This document shows positions 36,541 to 48,599 of a stretch of DNA of 64,000 bases, piece by piece. The notes under the pieces are model-generated. The model did no database searches. It was given only the letters and a program-made list of their open reading frames with translations, and was not told the DNA's origin. The DNA is from Larix kaempferi (lineage: Eukaryota > Streptophyta > Pinopsida > Pinales > Pinaceae): the NCBI GenBank assembly GCA_027924585.1, contig BSBM01000779.1, positions 17,218,001 to 17,282,000 of the forward strand. Reading direction: 5' to 3'. Made by a program: the position numbers and the translations under genes. Every line of letters begins with the position of its first letter. Positions within the stretch are counted from its first letter, which is position 1.

Positions 36541-38468
36541 GCACACGATCTTTCCTACAAATCAAATTCAATTACATGGTTAGTAACACTTCATAATTAT
36601 CAAATCATGTTGACATTTCAATGATAACCTATTATGCATATTGATATGATTCACATAGTTATGCAACTATCTTGACCAATACTTTGGCACAACACTTTTC
36701 TATATCCTGTATGCATATAATGGCTATCTAGATGCCTTCCATATCTACCAGAACATACTATCAAGAGCGTGCATAGCTCCTAGCATGTTAGCAAAGAGGT
36801 TTCATTCTAGACAAGCAACAATGGAATGTTTGTCCAACTTACCCATCATATGCATATTAGTAGTATATTGTTCAATGCTATATGAATGCTTACACTATGC
36901 ATGATATAATTCTCGATTCCAGGAATACAAATATGCATACAACTATTACGAGCAATATCATTAACTATTCAGAGATTCAAGAAGTAATTCAAATAACAAC
37001 TCAAATACTTATGTTTTATGTTTGTGTGGTTGCCTTCCTCTTGATCTCTATTTTCCCTTTATGATAGCATCATGATTATATGTCTTTGAACTTCTATCCA
37101 TCCTCATAAGTAGAGCTTCTATGTGATCAAAGAATATGGATGCGTCTTTGTATTCATGTCATCATGGTCATATATTCTTGATCTAGAACTTGATTTGTCT
37201 TTCTTGATGCACCTTTCATGTTAGCATACAACATCATCCTCATACAACACCACAAGTGCATTAGTACAATCATAAGTGTCATAACCCTAATCAATGAATG
37301 TATTCTATCATTCACATGAATTCATACTTTTACTAAGGTGATCAGACAAGTCTAAAATTAATCATGATTGTACTAACCTCAATAATATGAAGAAAAACAT
37401 ATCATGAACTTAAATCATCAGATAAATGAAACAGATTTCAAAACATACCTACATCTCCTCAAGTCATACCTGTCGAGATTGCTTGTAGTCTTTTCTATAA
37501 GGGTAAAACCCTAATCATCCAAGGTATATCACTTGTAAACATCTTATATAGGTTCATAGTTCTAGGATGATAGAATATCAATTCCATTTAAACCTCCTTC
37601 ATTGCTTCCCTATGAGTCTCCCAACCTTGCTAGGGTTTCTTCTTACTTGGAAACCCTAATTTTCAATCTCCTTCCTCCCACAACATTTTGATGGAAAATT
37701 AATATCTATGATGAATGGATTCCAAATCCATTTTCAAAGTTTCTAATGTTGCATCAGGTGTCTCCAACATTGTATCAGGTCATGCCATACCTAAAAAACT
37801 GAAAACCCTAAGTGAGAGCTTCTTCCTCCTCTTCTTTGATTTTCTCCATTGAGATATTTCAGATGTGCCTTATTGTTTCTGGTTTATCTCTGAAATTTCG
37901 GATCCTAAGGGTCTGAAACTTCGGCCTATGATATCCTGACCTGTCATATTTCCAACTCCACATATTTGAGCTTCGTTGGATTCTCCATGAGAGAGATATG
38001 CTAAGTTTCTAAACATGACCTGTTATGGGATGAAACAACATAGCGAACTTCTACGACATGCCACGTGTCACTGTTTCAGCTTCGGCCTCTAATACTTAGA
38101 CCTGTGAAACTAAAGTCCATTCCATAACTTTCAATTTTTACGAAATTCCATTTGGAGCTTCCTATCCCGATATATGACCTGTTTTCCTAGCTCACCTGTT
38201 TAGGTCTGCATTCTGGAAGAGGCAGAAACCCTAACATGTACGGATCATATCTCACAAAGTACAAAAAATATGAGGTTGAAACTTGGACACATGGTACAAA
38301 AACATGTCATCTTCGGCCTGTCCAAGTTTCAGATCCCGACCTTCGCCAAAAGTGATTTATAGCGAAAGTTCCACGATGACTAGGTTTTTCTATACAAATC
38401 CCTAGCTTTCAAATTGTCGCAAGTGAAACAAGTGTCGTAAATGCCATACATTGCCTTCGTTCGGGCTA
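36541..38468 (-). other. Non-coding 5' internal region of element E
   Basis: Nearly 2 kb between the primer site and the pol remnant, where gag, protease and integrase would be expected. No such motif is seen on either strand, so the coding part has been lost or replaced. Several short inverted and AT-rich tracts are present. Confidence 0.55.
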
Positions 38469-38480
38469 GCTTTGATACCA
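38469..38480 (-). promoter_or_regulatory. Primer-binding site of element E (initiator tRNA-Met)
   Basis: TGGTATCAAAGC on the minus strand, one base from the usual TGGTATCAGAGC, directly adjoining the 5' LTR. Confidence 0.88.
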
Positions 38481-38700
38481 TGTTAATATTAAATATGCTA
38501 AGATATATAACATCAATGTTCAATTCAATTTCTCAACATTAACATATACAAGATCACTGAAAGAATAACAAGCACAACATAAACACAAGAGACACAAATT
38601 TATCCTTGGAAACCCTCTAGGGGAAGAAAACCCAAGAAAAATTCCTCAATATAGATGATCAAAAGTACAAAAACAAAACCCCAAACAAGTGCTCCTTCTC

Positions 38701-38743
<43 letters not shown>

Positions 38744-39089
38744 TCATTACGAATTACACAAGTGAGTGTGTGTGTGAATGAATGGATAAATGAGAGAGCC
38801 TAGCTCTCTATTTATACATTCACTTCTACTTTAATTTGACATGTCGGCCTCAAATAAATTTACCACTCATTTAATGCTGACTGGGATGAATCCTCTAGGG
38901 GACTTAAAAAACCCATTACATTTGACTCTAGGGGGATCTATTTCCCTGAATTACAAAGGAGGATTTACCTCAATGACTTTACATAATCAAATACAATAAT
39001 GACTTCCCGACGGAGGAATAAAACATCACCGAATAAATTACAATAGTAAAATACAATAGAATATTCTTCGAAGTTACAATATTTCAACA
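38481..39089 (-). repeat. Element E 5' LTR
   Basis: Direct repeat of 33207-33801, with the same ends. The (TC)n run at 38706-38741 is about twice as long as in the 3' LTR. The TATAAATA box with the adjoining GAGAGC/GCTCTC hairpin is kept at about 38790-38815 and would drive minus-strand transcription. Confidence 0.92.
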
Positions 39090-39770
39090 ATCCCTACTTT
39101 TCATATCATTAATGAGAGGTGGAACAAACAAATCAATCCACCCATACATGCAATTGGGTACTACCTAAATCCAAGGTACCATTACACAACAGAATTTGAG
39201 GCAAATGGGGAGGCGAAAGATGGATAGTACAACTGCGTGGAGCACATGGTCCTCTATCCGAGATACCATTAGGCTATACACAATAAGCTAGTTGATTACA
39301 ATGAAATCTAGGGTACTTTTGGCAAAGTCTATCTATTCAAATTTATAATCTGAACCAAGGACCAACCAGGTAATCAATTCAATGTTTTTAAGTTATATAT
39401 TATTCATTTTTCTAGAAATTTAAAAATTCTAGTCAAAGTTCCAAACTATTTTCTTTAATTTCCTGCCTTTGTCTTTGACTCTTATCACAACTTATTAATG
39501 GAGGCAATTCGGCTCCCAATGCCCTGAATTGCAAAGGTTTGTATTTTGGATCTTGAGCTAGACATGTAACACTTCTAGTTGTGAAGACCACTTGAGTGAT
39601 TTTGAGTGAATACACACAAATAAGAGAACCCATTTGGAATAACGAATTAATGATTTTAACCTTGTGAAGCTCGTGGCTCAAACACAACTCCATGCTTGAT
39701 TGATTGATGAAAAAATAAATCAACCAATGTCTTCTGCTAAACTTCAAGTGTTTGTTGCAAATTTTTAAGG
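39090..39770 (+). pseudogene. hAT transposase pseudogene, segment 3 (C-terminal dimerisation domain)
   Basis: After element E the sequence resumes with INERWNKQINPPIHAIGYY and NPRYHYTTEFEANGE. About 39490-39660 then matches the hAT C-terminal dimerisation domain (Dimer_Tnp_hAT type), reading WRQFGSQCPELQRF, then CEDHLSDFE with HTNKRTHLE. Several stops are present. The three segments without insertions total about 2.07 kb, or roughly 690 codons, which is a normal length for a single-exon plant hAT transposase. The apparent minus-strand frame at 39433-39747 is a shadow. Confidence 0.83.
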
Positions 39771-41847
39771 ATTGCTCACATTGTGGTTAATTCAATCAAT
39801 TCATTCCCATACTTAATGCTTTAACACAAATAAATCTAAATGAGCAGAGTCAACACACATACCTATTTCTACCGAGAGAAAGGACTAAAGTCACTCCTTG
39901 TGATAAAAATTCATAATCTACTCAGGATCCAAACCCCAACAACCCGACTGTTCTAATCAGTTCAAACAACCCACTCAAAAACCATAAACCCACTCTTGTT
40001 TTCCTCTGATCACCATCGATAAAATCCCCAGAACAAATACATTTTCCCTAAATGAGCCATTCTCCATGAATAAGACCTCGCTGAAATCTTTTGTAACAAA
40101 AATTCAATGAAGAGATCCACCAATCCCTAGTTCTTCGCAGAGACCATTAAAATAAACCCTCAAAGGTCGTGACCATGAAGAGATCCATTTCTTTGCTTGA
40201 GGTAACTGCAAATCAGAGGGCCAAACAACTAAAAAGCAGGAATAAAGGGGTAAATATGAAGCATAGAGCAAACTTAAAGGGTTTCACTTACAGTGTTCAG
40301 AAAATAAAAAAATCCCCATAAAATTTTCGACAGTTTTCCACCATTATTTTTGCGTGAGTGTCGTCACATTGCAAAGCGGTCAGTCCCATGACCTATTGAG
40401 TGTTGTCTTATCTTGCTCTGTTTTCACAGCTCTCAGTGCTTCCTTTCATTTCCCCACCTCTCTGCCCTTAGAGCTCACTCCTACTGTACTTTCTTGTTTT
40501 ATTTTTGCTCTGTCTGTTAACCACTTCATTTTGTTTAATTTTTAGGGATGTAATTTGGATTTAATTTCATTTTAATTTTGTTTCACTTCATTTCATCCCC
40601 GTTCTTTAAGAAAAAAATGTAGTCTTGAAACTCGTTGTCAAGAGGTTTTCCATTAAATTCCTTAACGGGTGCAAAGGATTAGTCTGATAGTACAAACTCT
40701 AGTTTTTCACAACACCAAAGTCTAGCTTTAGTTGTGATTTCATTTATATTTTAATATTTGTTAAAAATATTCTAATTATTTAACAATTTATTGGCACTCA
40801 GCGACTTATAAGGATGAATTTCATAATTTTGTAACAGTTTTTTGCGCACTACTTTGAATAAATGTACCTAATAGTACACCTGAAAAGACCATTCCAACCA
40901 CATCAAAACTAATTTCAGGATCTGATAATATCAAAAGTTTTTATAATGTAATACGTCTATTGGTAATGATTAAGGTGGGTCCATAGATTAATATGGACTG
41001 ACACTGGATTTCTATCTCAGATTAGGTTTTCCCGAGGGTGGCTAGATTGTCATTGATCCAATGCATCAACCTGTACCCATTATGCTGGGTAGATTCTTTA
41101 GTCAGTTTGACCCTTCCTTGTCCCCACTGAAAGTTGTATTTTCTTATCAACGTGACCATGGAAACTATCTTAAGACCCATTGAAGATGAATGAGACTTTA
41201 TTTTGTGATTGTTAGGATAATTAATACTCCATCCTTGTCCTACTTAGCATTATTTACCTTTTCCTAGTAGTTGATGATGTCATTGTCCCCCTAGTGGTGT
41301 GCAAATGTCATATAGGATGCATTAGCCACCTAATGCGCCCTGCATGCATGATTCTAGGACCACCAAAGTCAGTTCCCTACATTCTAGGAGCCAACTCAGT
41401 GATTCAGTTCAATCCAACTGAGTTACACCTGATTTCCTAACTCTAATTGGGGGGTTTGAGCTCTGATCACCATTGATTTTGATCTAATGCACCCTTTTCT
41501 GATTGATTTTCATGACAAACTCACAATTGTGCCCTCCCTGGTCAATTAATTGAATTTTGGTTGAGTTGAGTTGAGTTTGGGACTTCCAGAGCACTCCAAT
41601 GGTGACAATTCCTATGCTAGATTGACAGGGATTTGAATTATCCTAAGATAATCAAATTCTCTCCATTGTAACATATATGTTGACTATATTGATTAATGGA
41701 TCATAAAACACATTTATGTTTCCATCCGAGTTCCAATGCATGATTAATTTTACTGCTCATTTCACTGTAATTCATCTTTTCTACTCATTCTTTTCACTGT
41801 GAGGTATTCTCAACTCTATGATCTGCTATGTTCTAGAATTTCACATG
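39771..41847. other. Intergenic stretch, possible copia LTR end at its right side
   Basis: No gene recognised. At about 41841-41852 the sequence TTCACATGGTATC looks like the end of a copia LTR followed by the first bases of an initiator-tRNA primer site, cut off by element F. If so, part of 41600-41845 would be an LTR remnant; no second copy is in the window. Confidence 0.4.
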
Positions 41848-41852
41848 GTATC

Positions 41853-42079
41853 TATTGGAAGGGAGCCTTTGGTCCTTCTTGATGTCATCATTAGTTTGTA
41901 TTAGTATATAATTGTGCTTAAAGAATGAGCGGTTGAGAGCGGGTGAAACCGCTCCAACCTCTCTCTTCATGTATAAGTATACCATCTATTGAATGAATAC
42001 AACGGTTAAGCGCTTGGCCCAATATGTGCTCTTTCTTGATGGTTAATGTGTGTATATTACTTATGTGTGCTTGAATACA
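41853..42079 (+). repeat. Element F 5' LTR
   Basis: 227-bp direct repeat of 44680-44905. Contains GTATAAGTATACC and a (G)AGCGGTTGAG...AACCGCTC dyad. Confidence 0.83.
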
Positions 42080-43469
42080 AAATCTGGCGTCGTTTCCTCC
42101 TCTGTCCGGTTTGGGTGATAGCAGCAACGGTTGGAGGTGGTCGAACCTAAAGGAGATCCTGAAGGAGATCGTGAATCTTGAAAAGACTGCTTGTGTTTTC
42201 ATACTCCTGCGAAAATAAAAATTTGAAGCTCATGTCCGTGACCATTGAGATTCTTTGACAGCAACAGCAGATAGAGGTGGTTTGAACTCGGAAGAGAAAG
42301 TAAAGATGCTCGTATCGACCTGCAAGGAAAAATAAAAGACTGCTCGTGCTGCATATCAAAATCACCTCTGAAGAGCATAGATAAGATACCGTTACTTTTT
42401 CGATTGTTGACTCTTTAGTTATTATGTATTATTTATGGATGTGATGTTGACATACTTAAATTAAATATGTCGATGCTAAGAAACCTGCAAGATCGCTCTG
42501 GTATGCACAATCTTTAAATATTGTATTTCACCTAAAATGTGAAGAATCCATAGCATTCGACGTGAGAAATAACTGTTATGTTGTTAAAATTGTTTTATCC
42601 ATCGACTTGTGCACTAAATCCTGTAGCAGGAATCCCAACAAATACATAACGGGTCGACTTGAAGCTTTTTTGGAAGATGAAACACTATTGTGGAGATAAA
42701 GCAAGAAAATGACACTACAGTGCTTCGGCAGCACTATTGAAGGCTCTTCTGCGGTGAACCTTTTGGACAGGTCGAGCATTCAATATAACATCCCTGTGCA
42801 AGCTTTGATATGCGCTCATGCGTTGCTCATGAATGAAACACATGTTTCTGGGTTGAAGAATCGCTGCATGATAAAATTATTATTATCACAAAGAACTCAT
42901 TCGGTTGAGGTTTGTCAATCAAGAGCCACAATCGGTTAGAGAAATGTATTGTTGCTGCTATCATATGTGTTCACCCACTGACGAAGACAAATTTTATTCA
43001 TCCTTGGGGACCATACTTGTTGGTGTGTATTAATGGGAACTGACTACAAAGGGAAAGATTGTAATAGTCGTCCGTAGGAGCTATGGATCCAAATACCCAG
43101 CTAGCTTGCAAGAAAAAATGCTTGTGCATTGAGTTCCTGTGCAAAAAATGATATGAGATGCTGCTCAGCGTGGAGAAATACTCCAGATATTTGATGTGTT
43201 CCGTCCAAGAAAATTGCTGTACCGGGGTCTCCGTCGAATGAATCTAGGCAGCAATCAACTGTTGTTTAAGATATGTGGATACAACATCGAACACAATTTG
43301 TTACTGAAGGTCACGAATTCGACTAGCACCGTGAATGTTGTTAAAGAAATAAGTTGATAGGGTGATCCCATCCTCCCACTAAAAAAATTCCAGCCAGTCG
43401 ACCTTATTAGCATCGACCGACCGCATCAAACTATAAACATGTGTGGAAGCCGACCGACTATTTATTTGT

Positions 43470-44080
43470 GTGTTTAGTCGATCGATAGTCCGACCAACGC
43501 AAGCTTCCGACTGGCAATTGCCTATCTTCGACCAAAAGCACGCAACAAAGAGTTATCAAGTGCAAAATAAAAAAAAAATATATTTCTTTTTACCATAACA
43601 ACCTTCATCATCAAAGTCATGTGTTAAGTCAATGAATTTTGAATATTTAAAGGAAGGTAATTACAAGTGCGGTAATAGTATGGTCAACTTCCCATCGAAG
43701 TTGTAAAATTTGGTTGATAATATTACTTTGTGGTCAGTATCATAAAGTGGTTGATACTTACATTTGAAAAAATCAATCGAGAATACCTTTTGGTCGGTTG
43801 TTGGTCCATTATAAAATGTATAACAATATGGTCGACTCTTTACTTAAAAATATGGTCGATGTAGCATGGTCAGACTTGTAGTTTGAGTCGATACATCATA
43901 TGGTCAGGTATCTACATTTAGTAGAGGTCGACATCTTATTAAAGTTGTCGTGTATTTTGGTCGATATGAAAAAAGATGGTCAGTCCCTTATAATAGTCAC
44001 TCATGTCTTTATTACTTTTTGGTCGACATATTTCATACGTTGGTCGAGGTTTTCAAAATGGAGTTAACTGGTCGAGTCTT
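43470..44080 (+). repeat. Cluster of TGGTCGA/TGGTCAG motifs in element F
   Basis: About 16 copies of TGGTC(G/A) and close variants in some 600 bases, spaced roughly 15-43 bases apart, mostly in one orientation. It is not a clean tandem repeat. It may be a very old array or a cluster of protein-binding sites. Confidence 0.6.
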
Positions 44081-44679
44081 TAAAGTGATCATTTTGTTGT
44101 AAAAGAAGTCAGGTTTTTGAAAATTAGTTGAAGTTTTGTATAAAGGTTGTTCAAGTTTATTGAACCATGTATATTCATAAAGTTGTAAATCAAGTCAGTC
44201 TCTTGCCGACCATTTTCAATCGAGTTGAGTCGAGTCAAGTCGGCCTTGACCAATATCCAGCAGTCGGTATCGACGACAAGTAGCGACACATTTAGAAACT
44301 TGCAGGAAGCCTCACAACAGAAGCCGTCGACGAAGACCTCATTCAAGCAGAAGACATCTATACCAAACAGAAAAAGAGCTTCACGCTTAATGATGAAAAA
44401 AGAACACTTAAATCGACCAAGCCCCCGGGTACTGAAATACAAAAGCATCTCTTGAGTGTCATTTCAGAAGTTTGAAGGCAGTTGGTGAGCTGGTGTAAAG
44501 GTAGAGCGTGGAAGCCCAGAAGTTCCTGGAACGATGGAGATAAAAGTCGACAAGAATGTGAAAGGGCGAGGCTCGATTGAACACTACCAGACTGTTGACG
44601 AAGGATAACGAAATCATGACTCATGGTTGTTTTTTCCTGTCTTCTTTGGGATGAAGAAGTGTTTTGTTGGTGGGGGAGA

Positions 44680-44905
44680 TGTTGGAAAGGACCCTTCGGG
44701 CCTTTTTGATGTCATCATTAGTTTGTATTAGTATATAATTGTGCTTAAAGAATGAGCGGTTGAGAGTGGGTGCAACCGCTCAACCTCTCTCTTCATGTAT
44801 AAGTATACCATCTATTGAATGAATACAACGGTTAAGTGCTTGGCCCAATATGTGCTCTTTCTTGATGGTTAATGTGTGTATATTACTTCTGTCTGCTTGA
44901 ATACA
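44680..44905 (+). repeat. Element F 3' LTR
   Basis: 226-bp direct repeat of 41853-42079 with the same AGCGGTTGAG...CAACCGCTC dyad; preceded by a polypurine tract. Confidence 0.83.
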
Positions 44906-45226
44906 ATAGTATAATATCTCAGAGAGTGTAGGTTGAGGTGCTGCTTCCAGTAGTGCACCAGAAGCCTCCGGATTTCCACATCAAATCCTGGTGCCATTGC
45001 ATTGAATTCATTAGAGATTAAGTAGTTGATGCCACATACATCCTCCTTCATTCGGCGGAAACATGGTTCCGTCCACTCTCCCTTGATCGCCTCGGGTGAG
45101 ACCTCATCTGCTCTGCAGGTGTTGCCAGACAGGGTAAAACCTGTTTGGGCTGGTGCTCAGGGAGATCACGGTGGGTTGGTGTCGACAGTGATGGGAACCC
45201 TTGTCGACTGGGTTTGAGTCAACAAA

Positions 45227-45245
45227 TGGTTCCGTTGCCGGGACC
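45227..45245 (+). promoter_or_regulatory. Primer-binding site of element G
   Basis: TGGTTCCGTTGCCGGGACC, close to the usual TGGCGCCGTTGCCGGGGA of plant gypsy elements, two bases after the LTR end CA. Confidence 0.8.
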
Positions 45246-45267
45246 GTGTGCTAAGTGAAAGGAGGAT

Positions 45268-45750
45268 ATGTTATGGCATCCGATGCAATCAGAGATACAG
45301 AGTTGGCTTGATCAGAGGTTGCAGGAATTTGTTGAAGAAGAAAGCCATAACACTCGACTGATGGTAGATCAATGGGTGGATAGATATATTCATGATGGTC
45401 CGCACGAATGGTTTTTCTGTGAATTTCCAGTCCTTTTGTTCGAGTGGTTGGCAAAGTTGACCTATCAGAAGAGGAATCACCAAGGTGGTGAGTCGACGAC
45501 CTGGACCCCGGAGTTGATCCAAGAACTGCAGGAAGTCGACAATAAAGCGTCGCGGGCTGTCGAAGTGTGGCTTGATAGCATCTTGGAAGGGTATATCACT
45601 GAATTCGTGGTTGATACACAGAAGTCTTATAGTGAAGCCGAAATATATTTCTTTCGTGAACCCCGAGGAAGGTTTCTGCTGTTGCTCCAACCATCCATTA
45701 AGATGCTTATTTGTGAAAAGGGTATATTGAAGATGCATATAGATCAGTAA
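45268..45750 (+). pseudogene. N-terminal frame of element G, upstream of Gag
   Basis: A 160-codon frame between the primer site and the Gag domain. It is rich in Trp and acidic residues (WLDQRLQEFVEEE, then MVDQWVDRYIHD) and looks like genuine protein. It could be the N-terminal part of the Gag polyprotein now cut off by stops, or a separate small frame. I do not recognise a domain. The opposite-strand frame at 45289-45738 is a shadow. Confidence 0.55.
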
Positions 45751-46159
45751 GTAACCTAGTGGGAAAAGGCTGTGGGTATTGCGACAGCAGGGGGGCAGTG
45801 CATGAAATGATCAGGGGTAGATGGGTGTGGGTCACGACAAGACTGTGAGTGAAGCTGAGGAAGAGAGTGGCATTACAAGGGGAGGAGCGAGGTTTTGACA
45901 AGAAAAGAGGCAGAGGATAGGAGAAGGTCCTGCTGCGATCAAACCACAAGTTCGCGAAGGAAGACCACACGAGACGAAGCGACGTCATAGTCCGGACAAG
46001 GACGCACAAGCTATGTCCTGGATAGAGGCAAGCACTAACCCCAGCAGCAACGTACCCACACCTCCGCTCACTATCTGTCAACCAGTGAGAAACACAACTT
46101 CGACCCCACCGAGTCAACAAAAATTGATCACTAGTAGTTCAGTACCTGCAGGAAGGAAG

Positions 46160-47640
46160 CTCAGGATGGCGGGCGATGATGCTAAGTTACCATTGTTCCT
46201 TGGGAATGGGACAGATAACCCAGAACAGTATTGGTTTTTGTGTGAAGCGATTTGGACCGTAAAATAGATCACTGATGATGATGCCAAGAATGGACAGCTG
46301 GCGATGACCCTGCGAGGTCGCGCCGTAGATTGGTTTATGAAGTTTGTTCTAGTCCCTATAGGAGCTCCAACGAAGTCACTAGATGAGATCAGGGATGGGT
46401 TGATTGCAGAATTCAGGAAGCCCAAGTCTGAGGCCCAATATATCACAGAATTGAAAGAAATTAAGCAGTATCCCAACGAGACGGTGTGGTATTTTGACCA
46501 GCGGTTCAAGATGCTGATGGAAAGGGTTCGTTTCGATATGAGCGTTGTCCAACATAAAGAGTGGTTCATCGTGGAATTGCTACCACATATTCGACTACCA
46601 TTGATGCAACAAAACATCTCGACGCCCAGTGAAGCTGTAGATATTGCAATGCGGTTGGAGGCGTCGTCGATTGGAGAAAATGCAACTGGGATGTCGAAGA
46701 TATAGACACAGCTGGCTAACTTGACCATAAAGCTACAAGATTTGAAGAAGGGAAAGGAGCAGCGCGAAGAAGTATGGTGCACATGATGTCGAGGGGAAGG
46801 GCATATGAAGGACAATTGCCCCGAATTCCGCAACTACTTGGTTTTAAGAGCTCCAAACCCGTTGAATGGTGGTGGCATGCCACTGTGTCACGTTTGTCAG
46901 GTGTTTGGGAACCGCCATGAAGAATGTCCATATATGTAGAAAATGGTCACCAAGCCGATTAATCTGTATTGCACTTTCTGTAAATCGGTGGGACATGATG
47001 AAAAATATTGCTGGGCATATGGGTTGCTTCATGAGAGAACGTACGATGCATTCTACATAAAGGATGACCAACATGTTGTACAACAACAGCCACTGTAGCC
47101 GTAGGTAGCCCAGCCGCTACCTCAACCGTAGGTACAGTTTGTACCACACTAGCCACCGCAGCAGCAGTTTGTGCCACAATATTCCCCGATGCAAATGGCT
47201 CCACAACAGCCACAGTACGTTCAACAACCGCAGTTTACGTAGCAACGGCAAGGCATGCAGCTCGCTCAAATTCAACAATAGTACAACCAACCGCAGTACC
47301 CATAGCAGGGTGGATTTCATGGAGGATTCTGGGGTGGACTTGGCAGAGGATTTGGTCATGGAGGAGGATGAGGAGGTCACGGACCTGTTCAGTGCTATCA
47401 CTGTGCAGTATGGGACACTATCAGCGCGATTGTCCACTCTTGGAAATGTAGTGTACATTTTGCTTTGTTACAGACCATACAGTGGAAAACTACCTGCAGA
47501 TGATTGCACGATGGCAGGCAGGGAATATTCCACAGTTGCAGAACCAGGAACAACAGCCAGTACAAAATCAGGTGCAGAACCAGAACCAAACTGCTAATCC
47601 AAATCTGAACCAACAAGGGAATCCTGCACCTAATTAGAAT
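46160..47640 (+). pseudogene. Gag of element G with tandem CCHC zinc knuckles
   Basis: About 46168-46700 matches the plant gypsy Gag domain: LFLGNGTDNPEQYWFLCEAI, then GRAVDWFMKF, LIAEFRKPKSEAQYITEL and VWYFDQRFKML. Then follow zinc knuckles: at 46770 (C-T-stop-C then RGEGHMKDNC), 46884 (CHVCQVFGN, where Asn replaces the His), 46968 (CTFCKSVGHDEKYC, complete), 47387 (CYHC, broken) and 47449 (CTFCFVTDH, last Cys lost). Two Gln/Pro/Gly-rich linkers separate them. At least seven in-frame TAG codons fall in the Gln-rich tract 47090-47320. Gag would coat the RNA genome. This copy cannot make a full protein. Confidence 0.85.
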
Positions 47641-48057
47641 CAGGGCGTGAATGTTGCGAAAATTTCTACAGAACCAAGACCACAGGATGCAATGGTCACA
47701 GTCATTACATGGGGAGGTACAGCAACAGGAGGAGACATTCAAAAGGTCGGGCAGAAGAAGGTACTATTTGATGTTGAGTCCGAGCATGATACATTCTTCC
47801 AAGCACGTCGTCCATTAGACCAGGACCGTGGTAAATCTATCATCTACGACATGCCCCCTGTGTTTGATGCGACTTCAGAGGCAGGTCCATCAGCACAGTC
47901 TGGAACTTTACAGAAGTTTCTTGAGAATAGTTTATTATTGGCAAGAGATCCTGCGGCCTTGGCTGAGATTGAAGGGTTGTTACAGCGTCTAGCTAAGGGA
48001 TGACATGAGTCCGCAGTAAAATCCTTACAACGGTGGAAGATAGGTAAGGAGATGTGA

Positions 48058-48597
48058 ATGAATATCCAGATTGGGGATTATGATGTTGATTCAATTATTA
48101 TTGAGTTTGGTTCAGATGTTAACATCTTAACCAAGCAGGCATGGCAGAAAATGGGGAGCCCCCCATTGAGTTGGTCTCCTGTACAGCTCTGGTTAGCTAA
48201 TCATGCTAAAGTGACTTCGATTGGGAGATTCCCCCGGTTGGTGGTGGACATTGAGGGCAAGGATACCTACGCCGAATTCGATGTCATCGAAGTGGTTGAA
48301 GGAGGAAGTTCGTATCCTGCATTGCTGGGGATCGGATGGGCTAACGACAGTGGAGTGGTAATCAACTTCAAGCGACGGATGATGACTTTTGAAAATTGCA
48401 TTCTCAAGGTCATAGTCCTATTGGATCCGGCTGAAGGTCGCAGATACATTGAGCCAGTAAAGGACGACGATTCCAGTGGATGGGACCATGCATTTAACAT
48501 TTTTGAAGACTATATTCATCCAAATGCCAATGGTGAGCTGGGATGGCACAGTGACATCTCTGCGTCTTCAGACTCTAATGATGTGCTAGAACACTAA
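48058..48597 (+). pseudogene. Aspartic protease (retropepsin) region of element G
   Basis: A 179-codon open stretch with the retropepsin pattern EFGSDVNILTKQAW, where the catalytic Asp of the D-x-G-S motif is Glu. Downstream YPALLGIGWANDSGVVINF corresponds to the second conserved block. The protease would mature the Gag-Pol polyprotein. The Asp to Glu change should abolish activity. Confidence 0.75.
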
Positions 48598-48599
48598 CA

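Larger units (their letters stand above)
33207..39089 (-). mobile_element. Element E: degraded Ty1/copia LTR retrotransposon
   Basis: LTRs of 595 and 609 bp (33207-33801 and 38481-39089) begin TGTTAATATT and end TTTCAACA. Next to the right LTR, the minus strand reads TGGTATCAAAGC, the plant copia primer site (initiator tRNA-Met), so the right LTR is the 5' one. Beside the left LTR lies the polypurine tract TTAAGGGGGAG. The flanks are CTCCC and ATCCC, a 5-bp duplication with one substitution. The internal region keeps only remnants of reverse transcriptase/RNase H plus four tandem-repeat blocks; gag, protease and integrase were not found. It inserted into the hAT pseudogene after segment 2. 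Confidence 0.93.
41853..44905 (+). mobile_element. Element F: non-autonomous LTR element with short LTRs
   Basis: Two near-identical direct repeats (41853-42079 and 44680-44905) enclose 2.6 kb. The right LTR begins TGTTGGAAAGG after a purine tract GGGGGAGA (44672-44679). The left begins TATTGG, where the G of TG is mutated. Both end GAATACA. A primer-site-like TGGCGTCGTTTCC follows the left LTR after five bases (42085-42097), so the element reads left to right. No Gag or Pol motif was found. The flanks (GTATC and ATAGT) do not match, so a target duplication is not supported. Short frames inside, such as 42709-42939 and 44225-44455, have no recognisable domain. Confidence 0.8.

Noticed and set aside
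41848-44910. Target duplication for element F
   Set aside because: GTATC and ATAGT do not match, and the left LTR has lost the TG start, so the exact boundary is uncertain.
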